DNA of 64,000 bases from Microbacterium sp. (GCF_031179285.1 NZ_JAPSHY010000018.1:1-64000), one strand, 5' to 3'. Positions 1 to 9,408 are shown, counted from the stretch's first letter. The notes: generated from the sequence alone by a model not told the origin. A program made the numbers and translations.

Positions 1-2559
1 GCCGGTCGGCAGGAACTCGGTGACGCCGGCCGGGAAGAGCCGGAAGCGCGCGTAGGTCTCGCTGGTGGTGGTGGCCGCAGGGAAGGTCACCGCGTACTCG
101 GCGGTGCCGCTGGCGGCCGGCACTGGAACGGTCACCAGCTCGCCGGCATCGAATGCGCCGTTGCCGTCGAGGTCGATCCAGCCTGCGAGCGTCGCTGCGG
201 CATCCGTGTCGTTGGTCGCCGTCACCGTGACGGTGCTCTCGCCGCGAGGGCTCACCACGATGGGGCCTGAGACGCCGTCCTCGTCGGCGGCGGCATCCTC
301 ATCGTCGCCACGTGCGTCGTCGCTCGCGAAACCGTCCTCCTCCTCGTCGACGAGTGCACCGAGCATGAGAGAGGCGGTGGTCGCATCGGCGCCGTAGCCG
401 GGCAGCAGATGACGGGGACCGTCGTCCTGCAGGCTCGTGCCGTAGCTGGCCGGCGCATCGCCGAAGTCCTGGATCGGCGCGCACTCGTACATGTGGAAGT
501 CGTCGAAGTTCATCCACACCTGGCCGGCGACGGTGGCGTCATTGGCGGGCACCGCGTTCCGAACTTCGACCCGCAAGTATGGCCACGCCTGGCTCGCATC
601 CAGCTGGAAGGTGTTGAGCTCCCAGGTGGGACGGACGCCGATGCCCGCGTACTCGACGACAGGCGTCGTGTACAGCAGCTCGGTGTTCGCCGGCGTCTGC
701 GGGGTGACCGCCGGGTGCGGGTACGAGCCGGTGGCGAGGTCGTTCGTGCCGAAGAACTGCATGAATCCGTCGCCCTGGCGGCTGTAGCCGCCGGCGGCCA
801 TGGAGAAGAATCCGACGTAGGTTGCGTCGGGGTCGAGAGCCGCCGTCAAGACATTCACAGCACCCTCACCCACGGGCACGCCGCCGAGGGTGGCAGAGTG
901 TCCGCCCTCGAACCCATACCCCTCGGCGCCCGCACGAACGGGCTGCGTGCCCGCGGCGGGGCCGCTGTCGAAGTCGGGGGCGAAGACGTGGTACTGCCCA
1001 CCCGAGGGGTGGGAATCGGACCAGTGCTCCGCGTAGCCGATCGTGCTCGCCGCGCTGGTGTTGGCGAAGTTCCCCGTCCGATTCTCGAAGCTCGGGTTCT
1101 GGATGAGGCTGACCGGTACCGGCTCGGTTCCGTCCACGCAGAGCTCGAGCGCCTCGCCGGGTGCGTCGAAGAGCTCGCGGGTGTAGTCCTCCACCTCACC
1201 GTTGGTCACGACACCGGTCGGACCGGTCACCTGGCCCGCGCCGGCGGAGATGCGGAAGCGGGCGAAGCTGGTGCCGGGGACGAACTCGTCGCCCTCGGGG
1301 ACCACGTAGGTGATCTGGTTGGCGCCGGCGACCACAGGCGTGTCATCGGCGATGCGTTCGCCCTGATCGAAGGTGCCGTTGCTGTTGAAGTCGATCCACG
1401 CGTTCAGGAATCCGGCAGCGGAGGCGTTCACCCAGACCGTCTCATTGCGCCCGGGGACCGAGACGTCGGTGTTGAACCGGACGCCGTCGTCGGCGCCGTC
1501 ACTACTTGCCGCCGAACTCGGCTGGGAGCCCTGCTCAGGTGTCACCGCGGCGCCCAGGCGCACGGCCGGCTGGCCGGCCGTGCTGAGAGCCGGTCCGAAC
1601 AGAGCGGAGCTGCCCTGGGGCACGGCGGGGCCAGCGAAGTTCGGGGAGTAGAGCGAACCTGCGTCACCATAGCTCGCCGGCGCGTCGCCGAAGTCGGAGA
1701 AGAGCACGACGCCGAGCGCGACGGCCGTGCGGCCGATGTTGGGCGCCGTGCCGCTGTGCAGCGCGACGTTCGCCGAGGAGGCACCCTCCATGAACGCGAC
1801 GCCCGTCGGGAAGGTGGTGCACCCGGTCGGAACTCCGGCGAAGCGGAGCGTCTGCCCCGTGCGGATGACGGATCCGTTCTCGGTGCACTCGGAACTGCGG
1901 AATCGATCGATCATGCGCCAGTTCGCGCCGGCGGGGATCGTCGCCTGGAGCCACTCGGTGGGCTGCAGACTCGCCTCCGCGTCGGCCATCACGAGGCCTG
2001 CGAGCGGGACGGCGGTGCCGTTGAGGGTCACCGAGCAGTTGAAGGAGAAGCTGACGTCAGCGGTGCCGAAGTTCCCGAGGCCGATCGCGAGTTGATTGTT
2101 GGCACCGGTGCCGCCGATGTTGTAGAGATCGTCGAGACCATCGCCGGTGAAGGTTCCGGGGCGCTGGACCACCACCTGGCCGCCGGCCGGAGCGCCGACC
2201 GTACACGTCGTCGCGAGCGTGCCGCCCGGGACCTCACGCGTTTCGGTGCGCGTCATCCCGGAGGCCGGAAGCACCTGACCCTGAGTGCCCCACTCGAACC
2301 AGTCGATCGCACCCTGGTACTGCCCGGCGCCGCCGGTGGCGAACCGCATGGGCAGGATGCCTGCTGCAGCGTTCAGCGCGCCGCCGCTCATCGACTGAGA
2401 AGCGGCGACCGGCACCGCCTGCGCCGACACCGGCACGAGCACCGCCGTCATCGTCGATGCCACCACGGCCCCGACGGCCACGGCGGCGATGGTACGGCTG
2501 GCCCTGCGCATGCGATTTCCGCGCAGCCACATTCCTGCCGCGGTGAGTCGTCGAGTCAC
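1..2559 (-). CDS. Secreted CshA/GEVED-type surface protein (3' end outside window)
   Basis: The frame is open from a GTG at 2559 to the left edge (853 codons, no stop). A GGAGG ribosome site lies 5 bases before the GTG. The N-terminus has a basic stretch, a long hydrophobic segment and a small-residue cleavage region (PVSAQA), a typical signal peptide. Next comes a part resembling the CshA non-repetitive domain ('GAIDWFEWGTQG'). Two repeats of the GEVED type follow, each opening with DFGDAPASYG and carrying an 'AWIDFNSNGTFDQGE'-like motif; the first ends in NGEVEDYT. A jelly-roll-like insert that includes 'NPSFENRTGNFANTS' separates them. Such proteins are usually large, exported and attached to or shed from the wall. 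Whether an LPXTG or other anchor exists cannot be seen, because the C-terminus is outside. Adhesion or matrix binding is inferred from the family. Confidence 0.85.
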   Translation of the reverse strand, partial: MTRRLTAAGMWLRGNRMRRASRTIAAVAVGAVVASTMTAVLVPVSAQAVPVAASQSMSGGALNAAAGILPMRFATGGAGQYQGAIDWFEWGTQGQVLPASGMTRTETREVPGGTLATTCTVGAPAGGQVVVQRPGTFTGDGLDDLYNIGGTGANNQLAIGLGNFGTADVSFSFNCSVTLNGTAVPLAGLVMADAEASLQPTEWLQATIPAGANWRMIDRFRSSECTENGSVIRTGQTLRFAGVPTGCTTFPTGVAFMEGASSANVALHSGTAPNIGRTAVALGVVLFSDFGDAPASYGDAGSLYSPNFAGPAVPQGSSALFGPALSTAGQPAVRLGAAVTPEQGSQPSSAASSDGADDGVRFNTDVSVPGRNETVWVNASAAGFLNAWIDFNSNGTFDQGERIADDTPVVAGANQITYVVPEGDEFVPGTSFARFRISAGAGQVTGPTGVVTNGEVEDYTRELFDAPGEALELCVDGTEPVPVSLIQNPSFENRTGNFANTSAASTIGYAEHWSDSHPSGGQYHVFAPDFDSGPAAGTQPVRAGAEGYGFEGGHSATLGGVPVGEGAVNVLTAALDPDATYVGFFSMAAGGYSRQGDGFMQFFGTNDLATGSYPHPAVTPQTPANTELLYTTPVVEYAGIGVRPTWELNTFQLDASQAWPYLRVEVRNAVPANDATVAGQVWMNFDDFHMYECAPIQDFGDAPASYGTSLQDDGPRHLLPGYGADATTASLMLGALVDEEEDGFASDDARGDDEDAAADEDGVSGPIVVSPRGESTVTVTATNDTDAAATLAGWIDLDGNGAFDAGELVTVPVPAASGTAEYAVTFPAATTTSETYARFRLFPAGVTEFLPTG

Positions 2560-2980
2560 GTCATCCTCCGTCGATTGACACCCGTCGTCGGGCCTCCCCC
2601 TCAGACGTGAGTGCCCTCCCGCATACAGCGGAGCCGAGCGCACCGAGTTCATCCAATCGGTTGCGACTTGCTCAGCGCAAGGAGAACCTGTGAAACACCT
2701 TCACTTCATCCTCCGCGCTTCGGGGGCGAGGCACGTTCGGACGGTGGAATTAGGAGGTCGCGCTGACGTTGCCCTGTCGGAATCGACCGATGTCGGTGAG
2801 AAATTTGTTAGGCAGGTCGCGATATCGCGTAATGAACGCCTGTGCACCGCGTCTCATCTTGTAGAGGAAGCTCTTGCGAGGCTCTGGGGAGGGCTCGCGC
2901 GCTGATCTGGGGAATGTCAGCACGGCTCGCTCTGCGCTCATGGGGAAGAGCACGAGCGCAGCCGGCTTTCGAATCGTGAA

Positions 2981-3010
2981 GGGGCCGTCGACATGGGGAT
3001 CGACGGCCCC
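2981..3010. terminator. Strong hairpin, probable terminator
   Basis: A perfect 11-bp stem (GGGGCCGTCGA / TCGACGGCCCC) with an 8-base loop. It lies beyond the 3' end of the YjbR gene, which is read leftwards, and there is no long T-run. Terminator function is inferred from position and stability. Confidence 0.6.
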
Positions 3011-3108
3011 TCACCCATTGCTCAGCGCGGGACCACTGATCCCTCATTTCACTCCGATCGCGGCGTTCGCCCCCGGCTTTCACCCCCTGGGCCGCGCAAC
3101 ACGAGAGA

Positions 3109-3133
3109 CGCCGGGAGCGGATGCTCCCCGGCG
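3109..3133. terminator. Second GC-rich hairpin
   Basis: CGCCGGGAGC pairs with GCTCCCCGGCG across a 4-base loop, with one bulged base. It lies 60 bp beyond the stop of the leftward YjbR gene and is the nearer of two candidate terminators for it. No T-run is seen. Confidence 0.45.
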
Positions 3134-3192
3134 CTTCGCCAGGTGTCGCCCATCGGTCGACTCGATCTGAGTCAGAGGGGCTGTGCGCCGCC

Positions 3193-3603
3193 TCAGCTCA
3201 GGCCGTGCTCTGCGAGCCAGGTCTTGGCGACGCGCGCGGGTGCGCGGGTCAGCCAGGCGTCGGTGACGATCTCGGTCAGACGCTCCCCGTCGATCACATC
3301 GAGCTCCACGAGCACGGCGGGGTAGCCGTCGAAATGCGGGATCGTGAACACGACGCCGGGGTCGGTGGCCAGCAGCGCCTCTTTCTCTTCCAGGCTCTGT
3401 ACGCGCACGCCGAGCACCGCACCCGCCGGCCAGGAACGACCGAGCTCCGCGAGCTGACGTTCATCGGTCGCACTGGCACGGCGCAGCCAGGCGAACTGCC
3501 CGCTCTTCACCCGCCAGGCGGCCTCGCCGGTGTGCCCGCTCACCGTCTCGACGGTGCCGGGCAGCGCGAAGGCGATCTCGCGCACATCGTCGACGTCGGC
3601 CAT
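3193..3603 (-). CDS. MmcQ/YjbR family protein
   Basis: A 136-residue protein of the YjbR/MmcQ fold. It has an N-terminal 'VREIAFALPGTVE' helix, a 'AWRVKSGQFAWLR' strand pair, and a C-terminal region 'VVFTIPHFDGYPAVLVELD' followed by 'ARVAKTWLAEHGL', in the order usual for this family. Members have a double-wing DNA-binding-like fold but no settled biochemical role. The ATG at 3603 is preferred because homology-like sequence begins there; an upstream in-frame GTG at 3636 would add eleven atypical residues. It stands alone between the alpha-mannosidase (same strand, upstream) and a gene-poor gap. Confidence 0.8.
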   Translation of the reverse strand: MADVDDVREIAFALPGTVETVSGHTGEAAWRVKSGQFAWLRRASATDERQLAELGRSWPAGAVLGVRVQSLEEKEALLATDPGVVFTIPHFDGYPAVLVELDVIDGERLTEIVTDAWLTRAPARVAKTWLAEHGLS

Positions 3604-3642
3604 CGGGCCATCGTCTCGCGAAGGATGCCGGGGCACAACCGA

Positions 3643-3707
3643 CCGTTCGAAGTGCGCAAAGTGCTCGATCTCAGCCGATATGGAGCAGTTTGCGCACTTC
3701 GAAACGG
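3643..3707. repeat. Long imperfect inverted repeat (24-25 bp arms)
   Basis: Arms 3643-3666 and 3683-3707 pair over about 23 positions around a 16-base centre. The core TTCGAAGTGCGCAAA is perfect in both arms. It sits between the stop of the GH38 gene (3744) and the start of the YjbR gene, so it could end GH38 transcription. It is longer and less GC-rich than the other hairpins in the window, so a mobile or REP-like palindrome is also possible. Confidence 0.7.
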
Positions 3708-3743
3708 AGTCCGCCGTCGGTGATGGGCGACGGGTGACTGGGG

Positions 3744-6743
3744 TCAGCGGGCGATACGGAGAGTTCGCACCTCGAACGGACGCAGCTTCAGCTCTCCGCC
3801 GCGGCGGGGCTCCTGGAGCTCGTCCTCGATCAGGCTCACCTCGCGCACCTCGCGATGCGGGAAGCCGACCGTCAGAGCGCCTGCGGCCCGTCGGCCGAGC
3901 GACTCGTAGACGCGCACGACCACGTCGCCCGAACCGTCGTCGGCGAGCTTCACCGCCGAGATGACGATCCCCTCACCCTGCACCGACACCAGCGGCTCCA
4001 CCTCGCGCGCGCCGCGCACGACCGTCGCCGGCGCATTGAGCGTGATGCCCTCGGCGGTCGCGATCGCGGCATCCGCTCCGATGACGAAGCCGACCTCGAT
4101 CGCGTGATGCCCGTGGTCGGTGTCAGGGTCGGGGAAGCGCGGCGCGCGCAGCAGCGACAGCCGCACCGTCGTCGTCACGGCATCGCCCTGCACGTCGCGC
4201 GACGTGTCGTAGCCGTAGATCGAGTCGTTGACCAGGGCGACACCGAAGTCGGCCTCGCGCACCAAGACGAAACGGTGCATCGAGGTCTCGAACTTCGCCG
4301 CCTCCCAGCTCGTGTTCATGTGGGTCGCTCGCGCCTGGTATCCGAACTGCGTCTCGGCCTCGGTGTGCGATGCCTGGATGTCGAAGGGGAAGGCGAGCTT
4401 CAGCAGCTTCTCGGTCTCGTGCCAGTCGATCTCGTTGCGCAGCAGCACGGTACGCGACCCCGGCGCCAGCAGGATGGTCTGCTCGATCGACGACTGTGAG
4501 AAGGGACGCACGACCTTCAAAGCCGCCACCCTGTCGACGACGGACGCCTCGATCGACGACACCGCGGTGAGGTCGTCAACGCTGTTGCGGTAGTACTTGT
4601 CGATGTCCCACGCATCCCACATGTTGGGGAAGTCCTGGTGCAGCTGGAACAGGTTCGCAGCGCGCCCCTCGGCGACGGCCTCGCGACCGGTCGCCCTGTC
4701 GACTGCCGAGACGATGAGCCCATCGGCCGAGACGAGCACCGAGACCAGCTCGTTCTCGAGACGCCAGCCGCCGTCCTCCTCGGTGAGCGAGACGGATGCC
4801 GCAGCCGGGGTCGCGTCCCTGAATGCAGCTCCCAGTGCTCGCCCGCGCCCGCCGACGGAGGTGGGGACGAACAGCAGCTCGCGATCGCCCTCCCCCGCCA
4901 GCGATCGACGCGCGGCAGACGCGATGTCCTCGGCATCCGAGAGCACGTTCGTGAGCACCTCGGCGGCCTCGCGATGCACCCACGCGATTGAGGTGCCGGG
5001 GAGGATGTCGTGGAACTCGTGCAGCAGCACGATCTGCCAGAGCCGGTCGAACTCCTCCTGCGGGTAGGCGGCGCCCGTGCGCACGGCGTCGGTGGCGGCC
5101 CAGAGCTCGGCCTCGATGAGCGCGTGCTCCGCCCAGCGGTGCAGCGCCTTCGTCGCGTGCTGGCTCGTCAAGGTTCCGCGGTGCAGCTCGAGGTAGAGTT
5201 CGCCGACCCAGACCGCCGGATGCGGCAGCTCGGCGCGGGCGGCTTCGAAGAACGCATCGGGGTGCTCCCACACGACCTTCGCGCTGCCCTCGAGGTCCTT
5301 GAGACGGCGGGCGCGACCGGTCATCTCGCGAGTGGTCCCGCCACCGCCGTCGCCCCAGCCGACCGGCGCGATCGACCGTGACGAGAAGCGGCTCTCCTTG
5401 AACTGGCGGGCCGCCTTCGCGACCTCCATACCGCTGAGCTGCGAGTTGTACGTGTCCATCGACGGGAAGTGCGTGAAGACCTGCGAGCCGTCGATGCCCT
5501 CCCAGAGGAAGCTGTGGTGCGGGAAGACGTTCTGCTGATTCCACGAGATCTTCTGGGTGAAGAACCACTCGAAGCCCGCGCGTCGCATCAGCTGGGGAAG
5601 GGCAGGCGAGTAGCCGAAGCTGTCGGGCAGCCAGACCCCCTTCGACCGGATGCCGAACTCGCGCTCGAAGAACCGTTGCCCGTGCGAGAACTGGCGCACC
5701 AGCGACTCCCCCGTCGGCATCACGGTGTCGGACTCGACCCACATGCCGCCGAGCGGCAGGAAGCGCCCCTCGGCGACCGCCGCCTTGACGCGCTCGAACA
5801 CCTCGGGGCGGTGCTCCTTCAGCCAGGCATACTGCTGGGCACTCGACATGCCGTACTGGAACTCGGGCTGCTCGTCGATCAGCGCGGTCATCGACGATGA
5901 GGTACGAGCCACCTTGCGGATGGTCTCACGCACCGGCCAGAGCCACGCCGAATCGATGTGCGCGTGGCCGACGGCCGAGATGCGGTGCGCGCTCGCCTCG
6001 GCGGGAGCGGCGAGCACCTCCTCGAGTTGCGCGCGCGCAGCTGCCGCGGTCTCGGTGATGCGCTGCAGGTCGAGCACGTCGAGGGCGTCGTCCATCGCCT
6101 GCAGGATGCGCATGCGGCGGGGCGAGGTGGCAGGAAGCTCGGCCTGCAGCTCGAACAGCACGTCGAGGTCGAGCGAGAGCTCGAACACCTCGTGCTCGAA
6201 GACGGCGAGGTCCATGCGGCGGGTGCGGTACAGCGGCTCCTTCGAGGAGGTGACGATGTCGCCCTCCTGCGTCGGGAGGAAGGGGTGATAGTCCAGCAGC
6301 ACTGGATTGGATGCCGCCTCCAGATACAGCTCGACGGGCTCGTCGCCGTGCGCGCTCTCGCTGATCGGCAGCCACTGATTGCGCGGGTTGATGCTCTTCA
6401 CGGGTGAGCCGTCCGGCCGGTAGACGAGCGCCTCGCACTGGAAACCCGGCATGTTGATGTCGAACCCGAGGTCGATGACCGCCTCGACCCGACGGCCAGC
6501 CCACTCGGCGGGCACTTGGCCGGTGAGCTTGAACCACGTGGTGCCCCACGCCGGGCCCCACGCGGCGCCGACGGAGGCGGGCGAGAACTCGAGTGCGAGG
6601 CCGTCCGCCGGGCTGATCGGCTCGCCAGGCAGTTCGTTGACCTCGACCGTCAGCGGGGTGGATGCCGAGTGGATGGCCGGGCGGATGCGCTCATCGAGCA
6701 CGCGCTTGACGCGGCCGACGGTGAGCGAGGTGTCGTCATGCAT
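3744..6743 (-). CDS. GH38 alpha-mannosidase (locus A)
   Basis: A 999-residue cytoplasmic glycosidase with no signal peptide. It has a beta-rich N-terminal domain (about 1-250), the catalytic barrel starting with the zinc-binding HAHID motif (HAHIDSAWLW, 260-269), the nucleophile motif WLPDSFGYS (Asp374), a helical bundle, and C-terminal beta-sandwich domains. Length and order match the bacterial/class II GH38 type with an N-terminal extension. The enzyme hydrolyses alpha-mannosides from the non-reducing end with retention, using Zn. A GGAG lies 9 bases before the ATG at 6743. It is divergent from the LacI-A gene. The shared region carries two palindromes, one 32 bp before this start, so repression by LacI-A is likely. 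With GH92, GH5 and GH18 nearby, its probable substrate is imported high-mannose N-glycan. Confidence 0.93.
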   Translation of the reverse strand: MHDDTSLTVGRVKRVLDERIRPAIHSASTPLTVEVNELPGEPISPADGLALEFSPASVGAAWGPAWGTTWFKLTGQVPAEWAGRRVEAVIDLGFDINMPGFQCEALVYRPDGSPVKSINPRNQWLPISESAHGDEPVELYLEAASNPVLLDYHPFLPTQEGDIVTSSKEPLYRTRRMDLAVFEHEVFELSLDLDVLFELQAELPATSPRRMRILQAMDDALDVLDLQRITETAAAARAQLEEVLAAPAEASAHRISAVGHAHIDSAWLWPVRETIRKVARTSSSMTALIDEQPEFQYGMSSAQQYAWLKEHRPEVFERVKAAVAEGRFLPLGGMWVESDTVMPTGESLVRQFSHGQRFFEREFGIRSKGVWLPDSFGYSPALPQLMRRAGFEWFFTQKISWNQQNVFPHHSFLWEGIDGSQVFTHFPSMDTYNSQLSGMEVAKAARQFKESRFSSRSIAPVGWGDGGGGTTREMTGRARRLKDLEGSAKVVWEHPDAFFEAARAELPHPAVWVGELYLELHRGTLTSQHATKALHRWAEHALIEAELWAATDAVRTGAAYPQEEFDRLWQIVLLHEFHDILPGTSIAWVHREAAEVLTNVLSDAEDIASAARRSLAGEGDRELLFVPTSVGGRGRALGAAFRDATPAAASVSLTEEDGGWRLENELVSVLVSADGLIVSAVDRATGREAVAEGRAANLFQLHQDFPNMWDAWDIDKYYRNSVDDLTAVSSIEASVVDRVAALKVVRPFSQSSIEQTILLAPGSRTVLLRNEIDWHETEKLLKLAFPFDIQASHTEAETQFGYQARATHMNTSWEAAKFETSMHRFVLVREADFGVALVNDSIYGYDTSRDVQGDAVTTTVRLSLLRAPRFPDPDTDHGHHAIEVGFVIGADAAIATAEGITLNAPATVVRGAREVEPLVSVQGEGIVISAVKLADDGSGDVVVRVYESLGRRAAGALTVGFPHREVREVSLIEDELQEPRRGGELKLRPFEVRTLRIAR

Positions 6744-6774
6744 GAATGGATTCTCCGGGCTCGACGGTGAGGAA

Positions 6775-6788
6775 CTAAAGCGATCTAG
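6775..6788. promoter_or_regulatory. LacI-A operator candidate 1
   Basis: CTAAAGCGATCTAG, a 14-bp near-palindrome centred on CG, 32 bp before the GH38 start. It matches the consensus CTAWANCGNTNNAG shared with four other intergenic sites in this locus. The CG centre is typical of LacI-family operators. Confidence 0.75.
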
Positions 6789-6871
6789 TAAGCGAGTCTA
6801 CGACACACCATTCCGTCCACAGTGCCAGAATATGATCGCTCCGCAACCCGGCAGCGCTCCCGTATCCGAGG

Positions 6872-6885
6872 CTAAAACGATCAAG
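6872..6885. promoter_or_regulatory. LacI-A operator candidate 2 (autoregulation)
   Basis: CTAAAACGATCAAG, a second copy of the 14-bp palindrome, 13 bp before the ATG of the lacI-A gene. The two sites are 97 bp apart and flank the divergent promoters, so looping or separate control of GH38 and of the regulator itself is possible. Confidence 0.75.
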
Positions 6886-6898
6886 TAGGGTGAATGCC

Positions 6899-7930
6899 AT
6901 GACCCCGGCGAAGCGCGTCACGATCGCCGATATCGCGCGCATGGCCGGCGTCTCGCCCGGCGCCGTCTCGTTCGCCCTCAACGGGCGGCCCGGCGTCAGC
7001 GAAGAGACGCGCCAGCGGATCCTCTCGATCGTGCGCGAGAACAACTGGCAGCCGAGCTCTGCGGCGCGCGCGCTCGTCGGCGCACGCGCGAACACGGTCG
7101 GCCTGGCGCTCGCGCGACCGGCGCGATCGCTCGGATCTGAGGCGTTCTTCACCGACCTTATCGCGGGCATCGAGTCCCGTCTGTCGGAGAGCAAGGTCAG
7201 CCTCCAGCTGCGGCTGGTCGCGGACGTCGCCGAAGAGATCGAGGTGCATCGCCAGTGGCGCTCCTCGAACCAGGTCGACGGGATCATCCTCATCGACCCG
7301 CTCGAAGACGACCCCCGCGGTGCGAGCATCGACGCCCTCGACGCCAGGGCCGTCATGATCGGTTCGAAACCTGCGCCGGTGGGTGCCGTGCCGAGCGTCT
7401 GGATCGACGACGAGGACGTGGCCGAGACGCTCTTCTCGTACCTCGCCGCGCTGCGCCACACGAGCATCGCCTATGTCGCCGGGCCGGCCGAGCTCGAGCA
7501 CACCCGGCTCCGCGCCGACGTCCTCGAGCGCCTCGCTGCGGACGGCGTCACCGGCGAGGTGATCACGACCGACTTCTCGCCGGCCCGTGCATCATCGGTG
7601 ACGCGCGCACTGCTCAGCAGGCGGGATCGCCCCACCGCGATCGTCTACGACAATGACGTCATGGCCGTCGCCGGACTTCGCGTCACGCAGGAGATGGGAC
7701 GCGTGGTGCCGCGCGACGCCTCCCTGGCCTCGTTCGACGACTCCGTCATCGCAGGCCTCATCAATCCGTCGATCACGGCGATGACGCGCGACACCTTCGA
7801 GCTCGGCGAGCGCGCGGCGACCCTCCTGCTCCAGCAGATCGAGGCGGGGATGAACCTGCCGAGCGTCGCGGGTCCGACGCCGACGCTCAGCGTTCGCGAG
7901 AGCACGGCTCCCCCCGCCCCGCCGGCGTAG
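6899..7930 (+). CDS. LacI-family transcriptional regulator A
   Basis: A 343-residue repressor. The N-terminal helix-turn-helix 'VTIADIARMAGVSPGAVSFALNGRPGVSEETRQRI' is a canonical LacI domain with the hinge following. The periplasmic-binding-protein-like effector domain fills residues from about 60 and contains 'PTAIVYDNDVMAVAGLRV' and 'SLASFDDS'. The ATG at 6899 is preferred over an in-frame GTG at 6890, because the purine-rich AGGG abuts that GTG but is well placed for the ATG. It lies between, and divergent from, GH38, and is followed tail-to-tail by the GH5 gene. Five palindromes in the locus, including one before its own start, make it the likely repressor of the N-glycan genes. The inducer is unknown, presumably a mannose-containing oligosaccharide. 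Confidence 0.93.
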   Translation: MTPAKRVTIADIARMAGVSPGAVSFALNGRPGVSEETRQRILSIVRENNWQPSSAARALVGARANTVGLALARPARSLGSEAFFTDLIAGIESRLSESKVSLQLRLVADVAEEIEVHRQWRSSNQVDGIILIDPLEDDPRGASIDALDARAVMIGSKPAPVGAVPSVWIDDEDVAETLFSYLAALRHTSIAYVAGPAELEHTRLRADVLERLAADGVTGEVITTDFSPARASSVTRALLSRRDRPTAIVYDNDVMAVAGLRVTQEMGRVVPRDASLASFDDSVIAGLINPSITAMTRDTFELGERAATLLLQQIEAGMNLPSVAGPTPTLSVRESTAPPAPPA

Positions 7931-7949
7931 TCACGGAGGCAGACGTCCG

Positions 7950-9260
7950 TCAACCCGTGACGACGGTGTTGACGGAGTCGTAGCGGTCGACGGTGCTCGC
8001 CGACAGATCGGGCCGGATGAGGTGACGGATGCCGCGGGCGGTGAGAGCCGCCTCGTCGTCCGCCACGCGAGAGGTCACGACGGCGGGGTCGAGACCCGAC
8101 TCGCAGGCATCGACCCACGCTTGGAACACGGCACCACCCGGGCTCAGCGCTGTGCGACTCAGCGGCACGTCGCCGGCGTCGACCTCGACGACGATGGCCG
8201 TCTCCCTCACCGGAGCGGCCCGGCGCTGCCGGAGCTCCGGGATGATCTCGGCGAGGCGCCGCCCGATCGGCTTCGCCACCCCCTCGCTGTCGACGAGGCC
8301 GAGGGAGTACTCCAGCTCGGGGAAGTCGCTGAGCGTTCGACTGACGTCGTGGGAGCACCACCAGGTCACACCCCAGAGATTCTCGGTGCTAACGGCCGAG
8401 CGCACCGTCGCCTCCAGGAATCCCGGCATCTCGCTCTCGTCCAGGCAGTTCGACGGGGCTCCGACCTCTTGCAGCCACACCGGGCGCGCGGCATCCGCGG
8501 CGAACGCCCGCGAGAGCTCGATCAGGTATTCCGCATGCCGATCCGATGCGACCGACCTGCCGCCGTAGCGCTGTGCGGTGCCGTTGAAGATCCACGAGTG
8601 GATGGTCGTCATCGCCCCGAGGCGCGCCGCGTGCGCCGGCGTGAAACCGTGCCCGTCCATGTACCAGACCGCGTCGTATTCGCTGTGCACATGCGGGATG
8701 CCGGGCGCTGCCCTCTCGGCGGCATCGAGGAGCGCCGTGATCCACCCCTCGGCCTCCGCGGGCGTGACCGGCCACGGTGACGGGTGCGTCTGGGCGGAGA
8801 ACTGGTTGGTCTCGTTGCCGAGCGTGAGTCCGAGGAAGTTCGGGGCGTCGCGCAGCACCTCCCCGAGCCGCTCGACGAGAGCGATCTGCCCGTCGAGGGC
8901 CTTCGGGTCGGTGAACATGTTGCGGTCATGCCAGGAGTGAAGCCACGCCGGCACGAAGTCGAAGCTCGAGAGGTGCCCCTGGATGACGTCGACGCTGGCG
9001 TCCATACCGAACTCGCGGGCGATGTCGACGACCGCCCGCACATCGTCGAGCGCCTTCGCCCTGATGAGTGTGCGGTTGGGCTGCAGCACCGTCCACAGCG
9101 GGAACACCCGCACATGGTCGAGCCCGAGCTCCGCCAGGGCGGCGAAGTCGCGGCGCACGTCGTCGGGCGTGAACTCGAGCCAGGAATGCATCCAGTGCTT
9201 CGATGGCGTGTAGTTCGCCCCGAATCTCACCGGTGCATCAAGAGCGCCGCGCTGCGTCAT
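7950..9260 (-). CDS. GH5-like beta-mannosidase (GH5_18 type suggested)
   Basis: A 436-residue TIM-barrel glycosidase without a signal peptide. The acid/base motif is LGNETNQF (Glu150) and the nucleophile lies in VWLQEVG (Glu265), both in GH5 positions. The sequence begins '[19 protein letters not shown]'. Intracellular GH5 enzymes of this length, subfamily 18 in bifidobacteria, cleave Man-beta-1,4-GlcNAc released from N-glycan cores. That assignment fits the GH18/GH92/GH38 neighbours but is an inference; an endo-mannanase or other GH5 role is the alternative. The start is taken at the ATG 9260, since an in-frame ATG at 9302 lacks a ribosome site and would lie nearly at the predicted transcription start. 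A LacI-A site overlaps a TATAGT -10-like element 50-65 bp upstream. Confidence 0.82.
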   Translation of the reverse strand: MTQRGALDAPVRFGANYTPSKHWMHSWLEFTPDDVRRDFAALAELGLDHVRVFPLWTVLQPNRTLIRAKALDDVRAVVDIAREFGMDASVDVIQGHLSSFDFVPAWLHSWHDRNMFTDPKALDGQIALVERLGEVLRDAPNFLGLTLGNETNQFSAQTHPSPWPVTPAEAEGWITALLDAAERAAPGIPHVHSEYDAVWYMDGHGFTPAHAARLGAMTTIHSWIFNGTAQRYGGRSVASDRHAEYLIELSRAFAADAARPVWLQEVGAPSNCLDESEMPGFLEATVRSAVSTENLWGVTWWCSHDVSRTLSDFPELEYSLGLVDSEGVAKPIGRRLAEIIPELRQRRAAPVRETAIVVEVDAGDVPLSRTALSPGGAVFQAWVDACESGLDPAVVTSRVADDEAALTARGIRHLIRPDLSASTVDRYDSVNTVVTG

Positions 9261-9311
9261 CTGTTCGGACCTTTCGGACGGTGTGGCCCCGTCGGAGGGC
9301 ATGTCGCATCA

Positions 9312-9325
9312 CTATAACGCTTGAG
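9312..9325. promoter_or_regulatory. LacI-A operator candidate 3, over a -10 element
   Basis: CTATAACGCTTGAG matches the locus consensus. Read on the minus strand it contains TATAGT, a good -10 hexamer for the GH5 gene. Binding here would block the promoter. Confidence 0.75.
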
Positions 9326-9379
9326 TTGCGGATTCGCCGATGCCAGCCGAGGAGCACTCAACACCTCCGCACCCTCGCC

Positions 9380-9408
9380 TTGACAGGGAGAGAGCAGGAT
9401 GATTTCAT
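9380..9408 (+). promoter_or_regulatory. Promoter of the importer/GH92 operon
   Basis: A consensus -35 TTGACA (9380-9385) followed after 17 bases by TTTCAT (9403-9408). The LacI-A site at 9412-9425 covers the expected transcription start. The weak -10 is compensated by a perfect -35. Confidence 0.55.

Larger units (their letters stand above)
2560..3192. other. Gene-poor gap of about 630 bp
   Basis: No convincing gene is visible. A 71-codon plus-strand frame (GTG at 2690) has an AAGGAG site but atypical codons such as TTA and no family resemblance. A 67-codon minus-strand frame (2750-2953) ends in a basic, aromatic-rich stretch (RYRDLPNKF) that could be a decayed gene end. Local GC is lower than in neighbouring genes at about 2600-2850. 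The promoter of the surface-protein gene should lie just right of 2559. Two hairpins at 2981-3010 and 3109-3133 are listed separately. Confidence 0.5.

Noticed and set aside
409..2610. 733-codon plus-strand open frame
   Set aside because: Arg/Gly/His-rich with no family motifs; it is the antisense shadow of the surface-protein gene, whose minus frame shows clear domains and a signal peptide.
2690..2905. 71-codon plus-strand frame with AAGGAG upstream
   Set aside because: Codon use unlike the genome, no recognisable domain and overlap with an equally weak minus frame; kept only as part of the gap description.
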